Origin: Spirosoma fluviale
Lineage (GTDB): Bacteria; Bacteroidota; Bacteroidia; Cytophagales; Spirosomataceae
Length of the DNA: 34,943 nt
Reading direction: 5' to 3'
Assembly (NCBI GenBank): GCA_945906915.1
Contig: CAMDSI010000004.1
Coordinates: forward strand, 1-34,943
Part shown: piece by piece, positions 9,711 to 18,012 of the stretch
Layout: the number at the start of each line of letters is the position of its first letter
Position numbering within the stretch: the stretch's first letter is position 1
Position numbers and translations under genes: made by a program
Notes under the pieces: model-generated
The model's input: the letters and a program-made list of their open reading frames with translations, nothing else
Told to the model about the DNA's origin: nothing
Databases searched by the model: none

Positions 9711-9745
9711 TTTTAGATTAGAGATAATAGAGTAAAGAGTAGAGA
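9711..9745. repeat. Degenerate heptad repeat, 5 units (consensus NTANAGA-like)
   Basis: ttttaga|ttagaga|taataga|gtaaaga|gtagaga. Confidence 0.65.
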
Positions 9746-9747
9746 TG

Positions 9748-9874
9748 TGGTTAACAAAAAAGGCGCAATCTGCGCCTTTTTTGTTGTATAGGAAATATGT
9801 TCCTCCGGACTATTTGACTAAGCCGCAGGCGACTAGGACGAAGTCGACTAAGTTGCGAAGCAACGACTCATTGA
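9748..9874. repeat. Intergenic repeat module, copy 2 (127 bp)
   Basis: Tandem copy of 9566-9707. The last 59 bp (9816-9874) are identical to 9649-9707. Confidence 0.92.
9753..9785. terminator. Terminator-like hairpin, module copy 2
   Basis: Identical to 9571-9603. Confidence 0.8.
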
Positions 9875-9912
9875 CAAAACGTTTTAGTCGCGAAGCGACT
9901 AAAACGTTTTGT
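9874..9912. repeat. Perfect 18-bp-arm palindrome with GAA loop, overlapping the 3' end of the uxs-like CDS
   Basis: ACAAAACGTTTTAGTCGC-GAA-GCGACTAAAACGTTTTGT. The stop codon of the minus-strand CDS (9899-9901) lies in the right arm. Confidence 0.9.
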
Positions 9913-10870
9913 GATGCGCCATTCTAAACAAATCATCCTTAGTCAACGACTTGAAATACTCATAGGTAATCTTTAAGCCATCAGCGCGATTAACTTTGGG
10001 CTCCCAGCCTAGAATGCTGCGCGCCTTGGTAATGTCAGGTTTGCGTTGTTTGGGATCATCTGTAGGCAATGGAAGGGAAATAAGCTTCTGTGATGTTCCC
10101 GTTAATTTGATGATCTCCTCGCCAAATTCTTTGATCGTAATCTCATCTGGATTTCCAATATTCACAGGCTGGGCATAATCGCTCAATAAGAGGCGATAAA
10201 TGCCTTCCACTAGATCATCTACATAACAAAAGGAACGCGTCTGAGAACCATCACCAAACATCGTTAAATCCTCGCCACGCAACGCTTGTCCTATAAAGGC
10301 AGGCAATACACGTCCGTCGTTCAATCGCATGCGCGGACCGTAGGTATTAAATATCCGAACAATGCGTGTTTCTAAGCCGTGATAGGTGTGGTAGGCCATG
10401 GTCATGGCTTCTTGAAAACGTTTGGCCTCATCATAAACGCCACGAGGTCCCACCGGATTCACATTTCCCCAGTATTCTTCAGGTTGAGGATGCACATTAG
10501 GATCTCCGTAAACCTCTGAAGTAGAGGCGATCAATACGCGCGCATTTTTCACGCGAGCTAAACCTAGGCAATTATGTATTCCAAGAGATCCTACTTTTAA
10601 GGTTTGGATCGGAATCTTTAAATAATCGATAGGAGAAGCAGGGGAAGCGAAATGCAGAATGTAATTTAGTTCGCCAGGTACGTGGATGAATTTAGATACG
10701 TCGTTATGATAAAACTCGAAGTGCTCTAATTTGAACAAGTGTTCAATGTTCTTAAGATCGCCAGTGATCAAATTATCCATCGCGATGACGTGATATCCCT
10801 CTTTGATAAAACGATCGCATAAGTGTGAACCTAGAAATCCAGCTCCGCCGGTGATTAAAACTCTTTTCAT
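9899..10870 (-). CDS. uxs: UDP-glucuronate decarboxylase (UDP-xylose synthase), SDR family
   Basis: 323 aa; [56 protein letters not shown] catalytic Tyr/Lys. Adjacent to ugd. Confidence 0.9.
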   Translation of the reverse strand: MKRVLITGGAGFLGSHLCDRFIKEGYHVIAMDNLITGDLKNIEHLFKLEHFEFYHNDVSKFIHVPGELNYILHFASPASPIDYLKIPIQTLKVGSLGIHNCLGLARVKNARVLIASTSEVYGDPNVHPQPEEYWGNVNPVGPRGVYDEAKRFQEAMTMAYHTYHGLETRIVRIFNTYGPRMRLNDGRVLPAFIGQALRGEDLTMFGDGSQTRSFCYVDDLVEGIYRLLLSDYAQPVNIGNPDEITIKEFGEEIIKLTGTSQKLISLPLPTDDPKQRKPDITKARSILGWEPKVNRADGLKITYEYFKSLTKDDLFRMAHHKTF

Positions 10871-10871
10871 A

Positions 10872-12182
10872 TTATTTTATCGTTTGACGGCCTATCGAAT
10901 AATAGGTGTAGCCTAATTCTTCCATTTGGTTTAATTCGTATAAGTTTCTTCCGTCAAATATGACTTTGTTTTTTAATAAACTATCCATTCGGTCGAAATC
11001 TGGCGTTCGGAATTGTGGCCATTCGGTGACGATCAAAAGGGCATCAGCTCCTTCTAAGGCTTCGTATGGATTCTTTGTGAAGGTGATTTTATCACCTAAG
11101 ATATTTTTAACATGGCCCATCGCTTCCGGATCATAAGCACTCACGGAAGCCCCAAGCCCTAATAAGGCATCGATATTGTATAAGGACGGTGCCTCTCTGA
11201 TATCATCCGTATAGGGTTTGAAGGCAAGGCCCCACATGGCGATTTTTTTGCCCTGTAGATCACCTTTAAAGTGTTTTTGAATCTGAGGTATTAACTTCGT
11301 TTTTTGGTTCTCATTTACTTTCATCACGGAGTCCAAAATCTTAAACTCATAGTCGTTCTCGGTGGATGTTTTAGCTAAAGCTTGTACATCTTTTGGGAAA
11401 CAACTTCCTCCATATCCGATCCCTGCAAATAGGAAGCGTTTTCCGATCCGAGAATCTGTTCCGATTCCTTTGCGCACCTCATCCACATTCGCACCTACGA
11501 GTTCGCACAGATTAGCGATCTCATTCATGAAGGTGATTTTAGTCGCTAAAAATGCGTTTGCTGCGTATTTAGTTAATTCTGCCGAACGTTCATCCATAAA
11601 GATGATCGGATTACCTTGGCGAACTAAGGGCGCATATAAGCGCGACATCAAGTCTTTTGCTCGCTCTGATTGCGTACCTATAACGACACGATCCGGTTTC
11701 ATAAAATCTTCTACGGCTACACCTTCTCGTAAGAATTCCGGATTGGAAACGACATCAAAATCCACTTTGGCCTGCTTAGCAATAGCGGAATGTACTTTTT
11801 CGGATGTGCCTACTGGAACGGTACTTTTATCAATGATAACCGCATATTCTGATAGGAGTGGGCCTAAATTATCCGCCACTTGCAAAATGTATTTTAAATC
11901 TGCCGAACCATCCGCACCAGGAGGGGTAGGAAGAGCTAGGAAAATGACTTTTGCTCCAGCAATACCCTCTTGTAAAGAAGTAGTAAAATCTAGACGCCCT
12001 TCTTCTGTATTTCTTTTGAACAAATCTTCTAAACCAGGCTCATAGATAGGGATTATGCCAGCCTGCATTTGTTTTACTTTCTCTTCATTAATATCTACGC
12101 AAGTAACGTGGTTTCCTGTTTCAGCGAAACAAGTTCCAGTGACTAAACCTACATATCCGGTTCCTACAACAGCTATTTTCAT
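10872..12182 (-). CDS. ugd: UDP-glucose 6-dehydrogenase
   Basis: 436 aa; [76 protein letters not shown]. Confidence 0.95.
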   Translation of the reverse strand: MKIAVVGTGYVGLVTGTCFAETGNHVTCVDINEEKVKQMQAGIIPIYEPGLEDLFKRNTEEGRLDFTTSLQEGIAGAKVIFLALPTPPGADGSADLKYILQVADNLGPLLSEYAVIIDKSTVPVGTSEKVHSAIAKQAKVDFDVVSNPEFLREGVAVEDFMKPDRVVIGTQSERAKDLMSRLYAPLVRQGNPIIFMDERSAELTKYAANAFLATKITFMNEIANLCELVGANVDEVRKGIGTDSRIGKRFLFAGIGYGGSCFPKDVQALAKTSTENDYEFKILDSVMKVNENQKTKLIPQIQKHFKGDLQGKKIAMWGLAFKPYTDDIREAPSLYNIDALLGLGASVSAYDPEAMGHVKNILGDKITFTKNPYEALEGADALLIVTEWPQFRTPDFDRMDSLLKNKVIFDGRNLYELNQMEELGYTYYSIGRQTIK

Positions 12183-12186
12183 ATTT

Positions 12187-13779
12187 TTACTGAATTACTT
12201 TACCAATACTTCCCGAGGGTTCATTTATTTTTAACCAATTGGCTAAGGTGCTAGAAATATCACTGATACTCGTTCGTTGACTCACTTCTTTTGGCTTTAT
12301 GTTCCACCCGAAAAATAACAAAGGTACGTGTGTATCATAAGCATATAAACTACTATGAGTAGTGCCTGTTTTGTTGCCTGAAAACCACTGAGGCTTTAAT
12401 AAATACATAAAGTCCCCGCTTCTGTGTTGATTGTAGCCGTTAGTAATCATTTCGCGGTAAAGCGAAGGTATTGGGCTGGAAGCAGTTTGTCTCATGTCCA
12501 CTAATTCAGCAAAACCAGGTTGTTTTTTGAATGATTTCTCCAAAACCTTGCCTACAGCCTCCTTCGAAATCTGTAATCTAGCTAGGTTAGCCTGATTCAG
12601 GTATATTTGGTAATTATCGGTTCCTGAAATGATATCCACCTCGCCAAAAGCTTGTTTTAGAGCCGATTTCGCTTCGTTAATCGCTTTTCCGTTATCAAAC
12701 ACACCACCCGGCATACGCTTGCTTTGAAGGTAAGCAGGAATTTCTGCCACCGCATGATCCGCCGTTAAAAACACTAAGTATTGATTCTTTCCTAGTTTGG
12801 CATCTAAATAGCTTAAAATTTCAGCGATATCTTGATCTAAACGCAAATAGGTATCTTCTAATTCAATAGATTGGGGTCCAAAAGAGTGTCCCACATAGTC
12901 TGGTGATGAAAAACTAATCGCTAAAAAATCGGTCGTGCCATTTTTTCCTAAATGCTCGTCTTCAATCGCTTTTAGTGCAAAATCTTTTGTTAGCGTATTG
13001 CCATAGGGGGTTGTGCGAAGAACTTCTAATGCATTTCCTCCCTTTAAGTCATGTGGGAAAGTCGGCGTTTTTTCACCTGGTAATTTACTTTCATACAGGC
13101 TATTATCTTCAGCTGATCTCGTGTAAGTAGAGATCGGATAAAGTGTATTCCATCCTTGGCTAACGAGCTTTTGAGGGCGACCCTCTAGGTTGAATTTTTG
13201 AACCCAAGTAGGCAGTTCTTTCAGGTAAAAGGACGAGCTTATCCAGTACCCATCAGCAGAGTCATACCAATAGGCTGCATCTGCCGTGTGCCCACCTGGC
13301 AAAATAGAACCTCTGTCTTTAAGTGCAATGGCAATTGTTTTTGATTTATAATTCTGTGCCATTTTCAATTGATCCGTAATGGTAGAAGTCCAAAGGTTTT
13401 TAGGGGACATAATTCCCGCCTTACTTTTGCTTCCTACGGTTTGAACGGTAGAATCATCAGTACAATACATTTTTTTTCCGTTAGAGACTTCGATCCATTC
13501 ATTGCCTACTATGCCGTGAACCGCAGGAACCGTTCCTGTGTACACACTAGCATGTCCAGCTGCCGTCACCGTAGGAGCGTAATTATAGTGATTATCCGTA
13601 CAATTCATACCTTCATTCATGAGGCGTTTAAACCCATTATTAGAATAACGGTCGTAGTATCTATTTAAATAATCATAACGCATTTGATCAACTACAATGC
13701 CTACAACGAGTGCAGGTCTCTTTTGTGCTGTAGCTGTTAGCGATAATAAAGCGAGTGACAGAATGAGAATCTTTTTCAT
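12187..13779 (-). CDS. pafA: PafA-type alkaline phosphatase family protein
   Basis: 530 aa; signal peptide; VVGIVVDQMRYDYLNRY, YNYAPTVTAAGHASVYTGTVPAVHGIVGNEW (Thr nucleophile region), FLTADHAVAE. Confidence 0.88.
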   Translation of the reverse strand: MKKILILSLALLSLTATAQKRPALVVGIVVDQMRYDYLNRYYDRYSNNGFKRLMNEGMNCTDNHYNYAPTVTAAGHASVYTGTVPAVHGIVGNEWIEVSNGKKMYCTDDSTVQTVGSKSKAGIMSPKNLWTSTITDQLKMAQNYKSKTIAIALKDRGSILPGGHTADAAYWYDSADGYWISSSFYLKELPTWVQKFNLEGRPQKLVSQGWNTLYPISTYTRSAEDNSLYESKLPGEKTPTFPHDLKGGNALEVLRTTPYGNTLTKDFALKAIEDEHLGKNGTTDFLAISFSSPDYVGHSFGPQSIELEDTYLRLDQDIAEILSYLDAKLGKNQYLVFLTADHAVAEIPAYLQSKRMPGGVFDNGKAINEAKSALKQAFGEVDIISGTDNYQIYLNQANLARLQISKEAVGKVLEKSFKKQPGFAELVDMRQTASSPIPSLYREMITNGYNQHRSGDFMYLLKPQWFSGNKTGTTHSSLYAYDTHVPLLFFGWNIKPKEVSQRTSISDISSTLANWLKINEPSGSIGKVIQ

Positions 13780-14228
13780 GAATAGGAGGGGAAATCGCTT
13801 AGGATCTCGGATGATTTGTTGAAAATGTGGTAATGAAGTCCATTGGTAATAACTAAATAATTAGCTTGTTGGGTTTTTTGGTATTGACTAATTTGTTGTA
13901 GTGTTTCTAAGTTTAATTCTACCTGAGGAGCTTTGCATTCAATTAACATAAAAACATCTCCTTGAGTGTTGTATATACGAATATCAGTTCGTCTGTTCAA
14001 TTTATCTACCTTCATACCCCTTTCAATTTGAAATAGGCTGGCGGGATAGTTCAAGTGTTTTACTAAATAATTAATGCAATGTTGTCTGACCCACTCTTCA
14101 GGTGTAAGTAATCGATATTTAGTAGAGATCTCTTCGAAAATATATAGTTTTCCTTCATTTTTCTTTACTTTGTGAGAATAGGCAGGAAAAACTAGGATTA
14201 GATCCGGAGATGTTGTCATCTTTATCAA
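13776..14228 (-). CDS. Small type I restriction HsdR_N-like protein (PD-(D/E)XK fold candidate)
   Basis: 150 aa; RTDIRIYNTQGDVFMLIECKAPQVELNLETLQQISQYQ is the HSDR_N pattern. ATGA overlap with pafA. Confidence 0.78.
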   Translation of the reverse strand: MIKMTTSPDLILVFPAYSHKVKKNEGKLYIFEEISTKYRLLTPEEWVRQHCINYLVKHLNYPASLFQIERGMKVDKLNRRTDIRIYNTQGDVFMLIECKAPQVELNLETLQQISQYQKTQQANYLVITNGLHYHIFNKSSEILSDFPSYS

Positions 14229-14286
14229 TATAAGCTCTAAATTAATCTTTTTGCTTAATTAATTCATCACAAAGAAGCGTATAAAT

Positions 14287-15060
14287 ATGAAAACGAAAGA
14301 GGAAATTGTTCAGAATTGGTTGCCCCGGTATACGGGGACGAATTCAGATGCATTTGGGCAATATATTTTATTGACTAATTTCAAGAATTACGTCGATATG
14401 TTTGCGGAGAAATTTGGCGTTGAAATATTGGGTCAGGATCGTCCGATGCAGACTGCAACAGCGCATAATATAACAATCATTAATTTCGGGATGGGTTCAC
14501 CTATGGCGGCCACCGTGATGGATATATTATCTGCCATTAGTCCTAAAGCGGTTCTTTTTCTAGGGAAATGCGGTGGTTTGAAGAAGAATTTGGCTTTAGG
14601 GGATTTGATCTTGCCTATTGCTGCGGTTCGTGGAGAAGGGACATCAGATGAGTATATGCCTAAAGAAGTGCCAGCCTTACCCTCTTTCCGCTTGCAGCGT
14701 GCCGTTTCTTCCATGATTAAGAAACATGAATTAGATTATTGGACTGGTTTAATTTATACGACTAATCGCCGTGTTTGGGAGCATGATGAAGTATTTAAAA
14801 CCTATTTATCGGATATTCGGGCGATGGGAATTGACATGGAAACTGCCACGATATTTACGGTAGGTTTTAAGAATAAGATACCACATGGAGCCTTATTATT
14901 AGTATCTGATAATCCAATGACCCCTGATGGGGTTAAGACGGATGCAAGTGATAAGAATGTCACAGCCAATTTTGTGAATAAACACTTACAAATCGGTATC
15001 GACGCCTTGGAAGAATTAGCGAATTCTGGAGAATCGGTAAAACACTTAAGATTCGACTAA
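14287..15060 (+). CDS. amn: AMP nucleosidase
   Basis: 257 aa; INFGMGSPMAATVMDILSAISPKAVLFLGKCGGLKK, DMETATIFTVGF; nucleoside phosphorylase superfamily. Confidence 0.88.
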   Translation: MKTKEEIVQNWLPRYTGTNSDAFGQYILLTNFKNYVDMFAEKFGVEILGQDRPMQTATAHNITIINFGMGSPMAATVMDILSAISPKAVLFLGKCGGLKKNLALGDLILPIAAVRGEGTSDEYMPKEVPALPSFRLQRAVSSMIKKHELDYWTGLIYTTNRRVWEHDEVFKTYLSDIRAMGIDMETATIFTVGFKNKIPHGALLLVSDNPMTPDGVKTDASDKNVTANFVNKHLQIGIDALEELANSGESVKHLRFD

Positions 15061-15064
15061 AAAA

Positions 15065-15088
15065 AAGGCCTTCATTATCGAAGGCCTT
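15065..15088 (-). terminator. Intrinsic terminator between convergent genes
   Basis: AAGGCCTTC-ATTATC-GAAGGCCTT. On the minus strand it is followed by a run of T, so it fits best as the terminator of the TPR gene. Confidence 0.82.
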
Positions 15089-15091
15089 ATG

Positions 15092-16444
15092 TTAGTTGCA
15101 AAAATCTCTAATCACATTATAGGCTCCTGCATAGCCGAGTTCTCCGGATTTACTTAGGTCTAAACAGCCAGAAGAATCATTAAGAGCTAGTTTTATGATT
15201 CCACGAATGAAATAGGCTTCTGCGTATTTGGGATTTAAAAGGATGGCATTACTGCAATCTTGGATGGCATTACGCTGATCTCCTAAGGATGATTTCGCTA
15301 CACCTCTCAGAAAATAGGCTTCAGCATAGGTAGGTTGAAGTGAAATGGCTCTGTTGTAATCATCCATCGCATTTTTAGGATCTCCAGATTTTGATTTAGC
15401 TAATCCTCGGTGAAAAAATACTTCCGCCCTTTCCACACTCATATCTGTCATTTTCGTGCGATCCACTAAACCATTACGTAAGTCGTCTAATTGAATTTTG
15501 CCAAGTTTCGCTGTATAGAGAATTTTCGCATTTTCATTATTGCCAAAATCAATAGCCCGAGTAAAATCTTCCATCGCAGCTCTTTGGTCCCCCAGCTTCG
15601 CTTTTACGAATCCTCGACCATATAAAGCTTCTATTTTCTCCGGATCTAATTCTAAAGCTTTATTGAAGTCCTCTAATGCGCCTTTCTCTCCATTTTCGCC
15701 TCGGTAATTTTCTAATTGAGTTTTGCACAAACCAGAATAATACCAATCATCAGCTTTCTCGGGACTTAATTTTAGCACCTCAGAGAAGTCAGCTAATGCT
15801 CCCTTAAAGTCATTGGTTTTCATTTTTGCAAAGGCACGTCCGGACATATAATTCGTGCGCTTTGGTGTAATTTCGATGGCCTTATTATAATCTTCAATGC
15901 TTCCCGCAAAATCCCCTAATTTTGATTTACTTTCGGCTCTAGCGGCTAGTGTGGGGGCATAATCGGGTACTAATTCCAATGATTTATTAAAGTCTGTGAT
16001 GGCTGCTCGGTAGCTTTCAATTTTGTTTTTGGAAATTCCGCGACTAAAATAGGCCGTTCCCTCTAAAGGATTTAAACGAATGGCTTCGTTATAATCTTGA
16101 ATGGCTAAGGGATGTTTATCTTGTTTGCTATGGCTTTGGCCGCGGGCAATAAAGGCTTCGAAGTACATGGGCTTTAACTCGATGGCTTTATTAAAGTCCA
16201 AAATAGCGCCTTGGAAATCCTTTAAATTGTATTTTGCAAATCCTCGGTTATAATAAGCAATTGGATTGGGATTGGCTGCCGTTTTTTCAATTTCCAAACT
16301 GAAATTGCGTAAGGCATCCGCATAGTTGCCAGATTTATTCTGATTTAAACCAATCTCTAAGTAATTGATTTCCGTTGTCTGTGCTGATAAAGATAAACTG
16401 CTTGCTACAAAGGCGAAGACTAGTAGGCCAATTCTGAATTTCAT
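15092..16444 (-). CDS. Secreted or periplasmic tetratricopeptide repeat protein
   Basis: 450 aa; signal peptide; many TPR units (AIAYYNRGFAKYNLKDFQGAILDFNKAIELKP etc.). Confidence 0.9.
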   Translation of the reverse strand: MKFRIGLLVFAFVASSLSLSAQTTEINYLEIGLNQNKSGNYADALRNFSLEIEKTAANPNPIAYYNRGFAKYNLKDFQGAILDFNKAIELKPMYFEAFIARGQSHSKQDKHPLAIQDYNEAIRLNPLEGTAYFSRGISKNKIESYRAAITDFNKSLELVPDYAPTLAARAESKSKLGDFAGSIEDYNKAIEITPKRTNYMSGRAFAKMKTNDFKGALADFSEVLKLSPEKADDWYYSGLCKTQLENYRGENGEKGALEDFNKALELDPEKIEALYGRGFVKAKLGDQRAAMEDFTRAIDFGNNENAKILYTAKLGKIQLDDLRNGLVDRTKMTDMSVERAEVFFHRGLAKSKSGDPKNAMDDYNRAISLQPTYAEAYFLRGVAKSSLGDQRNAIQDCSNAILLNPKYAEAYFIRGIIKLALNDSSGCLDLSKSGELGYAGAYNVIRDFCN

Positions 16445-16476
16445 TTCGCTATTATTTTTTGTAAAAATAAGCGAAA

Positions 16477-17385
16477 TTACTGGCTTGTTAAAATTTGGAT
16501 GACCCCAAAAACGATAATTAAAAATAGGGTTCTCAATGCCGTTTTTTTCAAATAGGGGTCTATTTGCTCAGAGCTCATCTCTGAGTGTAGTTCGCGGAAA
16601 AGTTGAATGATCGGATAAATACCTACGATAAGTAATTGCTGATTTACACCTATTTTCATCCCAGCTACAAAAGGATAGGCATAGAAGCAGGCTATGGCTA
16701 CAATATAGAGTGCTTTTTGGTAATAAAATCCGAACGTTTTACCTATGCGAACCGGAATAGAGTTCTTCCCTGTTTTGATATCATTGTCGATATCCCGTAA
16801 ATTATTCAAATTCAACACGGCTACTGACAAGAATCCGCATCCTGCGGCTGGAAAAAGAATGGCTACATTTAAAGTAAAGGTTTGTAGGTAATAAGTTCCC
16901 AGTGTGCCGATTAGACCGAAAAATAGAAAAACAGATACATCCCCTAAGCCCATATAACCATACGGTCTTTTTCCTACGGTGTAGGCAACGGCTGCAGCAA
17001 TGGCAGCGACTCCCAAGGCTAAAAATGTGCCCCAAACTTCAATGGGGGCATTCTTGAGTCCGAAAAATAATAAGGAGATACCAGAAATAAAGGAGAAAGC
17101 TGCCGTGTAAATCACAGCAGCTTTCATCTCTTGTTGACTAATTTTTCCTGTTTGAACGGCTCTTAAAGCCACTTTTCGGTCTTGATTATCGACTCCGTTA
17201 GAGAAGTCGCCTAAATCATTCGCGAAGTTGGAAAGTATTTGTAAAAATAGGGTAGTTAAAGTAGCAAGTACGGCAATCAGTAGATTAAATTTTCCTGCAG
17301 AATAAGCTAGAAAATTACCTAATAATATACTTCCCACTGCTAGCGGTAAGGTTCTAGGCCTTGCCGCATCTACCCATCTATTCAT
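16477..17385 (-). CDS. menA: 1,4-dihydroxy-2-naphthoate polyprenyltransferase
   Basis: 302 aa; WVDAARPRTLPLAVGSILLGN, NFANDLGDFSNGVDNQDR, NLNNLRDIDNDIKTGKNSIPVRIG. Confidence 0.93.
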   Translation of the reverse strand: MNRWVDAARPRTLPLAVGSILLGNFLAYSAGKFNLLIAVLATLTTLFLQILSNFANDLGDFSNGVDNQDRKVALRAVQTGKISQQEMKAAVIYTAAFSFISGISLLFFGLKNAPIEVWGTFLALGVAAIAAAVAYTVGKRPYGYMGLGDVSVFLFFGLIGTLGTYYLQTFTLNVAILFPAAGCGFLSVAVLNLNNLRDIDNDIKTGKNSIPVRIGKTFGFYYQKALYIVAIACFYAYPFVAGMKIGVNQQLLIVGIYPIIQLFRELHSEMSSEQIDPYLKKTALRTLFLIIVFGVIQILTSQ

Positions 17386-17387
17386 TA

Positions 17388-18011
17388 TTACTTACCTATA
17401 GCAGCTAAAAATTCAGGGCTATTTGGTTTGATTCCAGAAGCAAAGAAGTTTTGTAATTCCCCTTTTTCGTTGATCACATACTTGCAAAAGTTCCAGCTTG
17501 GCTCTTTTTCATTCCAGCCATTCTTCGACTTATCTGATAACCATTGATATAAGTCACATTTTTCTGAACCTTTCACAACTACTTTTTCCATCATTTGGAA
17601 GGAAACGCCATAGTTTAGTGAGCAGAATGAAGAAATTTCTGCATTTGACCCTGGCTCTTGTCCACCAAACTCATTAGCAGGGAAGCCTAAGATCACGACA
17701 TCTTTGTTTTCTTTGTGGAATTTCTCCCAGTCTGCATATTGTGGTGTATAACCACATTTAGAGGCTGTATTTAATACGATGATTTTCTTGCCTTTAAATT
17801 GCGAGAAGTCAATTTCTTTTCCATCAATACCTTTCATTTTGAAGGAGTGGAAATTCGAAGCTGCAGTGATTTCCATTTTTTCTGGTCTGTTTAAGATTGT
17901 TTTTTGGGTGAATGGTACAGCCAAGGCCGTTAATAACGATCCGATTTTCATAAAACTTGCGATCATGATGATAATAATTAAAATGGTGAGGTAAATATAT
18001 TTACGTTTCAA
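17388..18011 (-). CDS. Glutathione peroxidase family protein (Cys-type), with N-terminal membrane anchor
   Basis: 207 aa; IIVLNTASKCGYTPQYADWEK, ILGFPANEFGGQEPGSNAEISSFC, WNFCKYVINEKG. The active-site codon is TGT (Cys). Confidence 0.93.
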   Translation of the reverse strand: MKRKYIYLTILIIIIMIASFMKIGSLLTALAVPFTQKTILNRPEKMEITAASNFHSFKMKGIDGKEIDFSQFKGKKIIVLNTASKCGYTPQYADWEKFHKENKDVVILGFPANEFGGQEPGSNAEISSFCSLNYGVSFQMMEKVVVKGSEKCDLYQWLSDKSKNGWNEKEPSWNFCKYVINEKGELQNFFASGIKPNSPEFLAAIGK

Positions 18012-18012
18012 A

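Noticed and set aside
9566-9912. CRISPR array
   Set aside because: Only two copies with a 182-bp period, internal palindromes and no unique spacers; no cas genes in the window.
9566-9912. Integron attC-like sites
   Set aside because: GTTAAC-type cores are coincidental; no integrase or gene cassettes, and the hairpin loops do not resemble attC.
9745-9927. 60-aa plus-strand ORF across the repeat module
   Set aside because: Runs through terminator and mini-hairpin repeats and overlaps the uxs 3' end; no coding character.
11362-12045. 227-aa plus-strand ORF
   Set aside because: Lies fully antisense to ugd, whose motifs are unambiguous; Ser/Arg/Pro-rich composition typical of a shadow ORF.
13776-14228. 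Restriction-modification or defence island
   Set aside because: Only an isolated HsdR_N-like domain; no methylase, specificity subunit, helicase or other defence gene nearby.
17388-18011. Selenocysteine-containing glutathione peroxidase
   Set aside because: Active-site codon is TGT (Cys) and no in-frame TGA is present.
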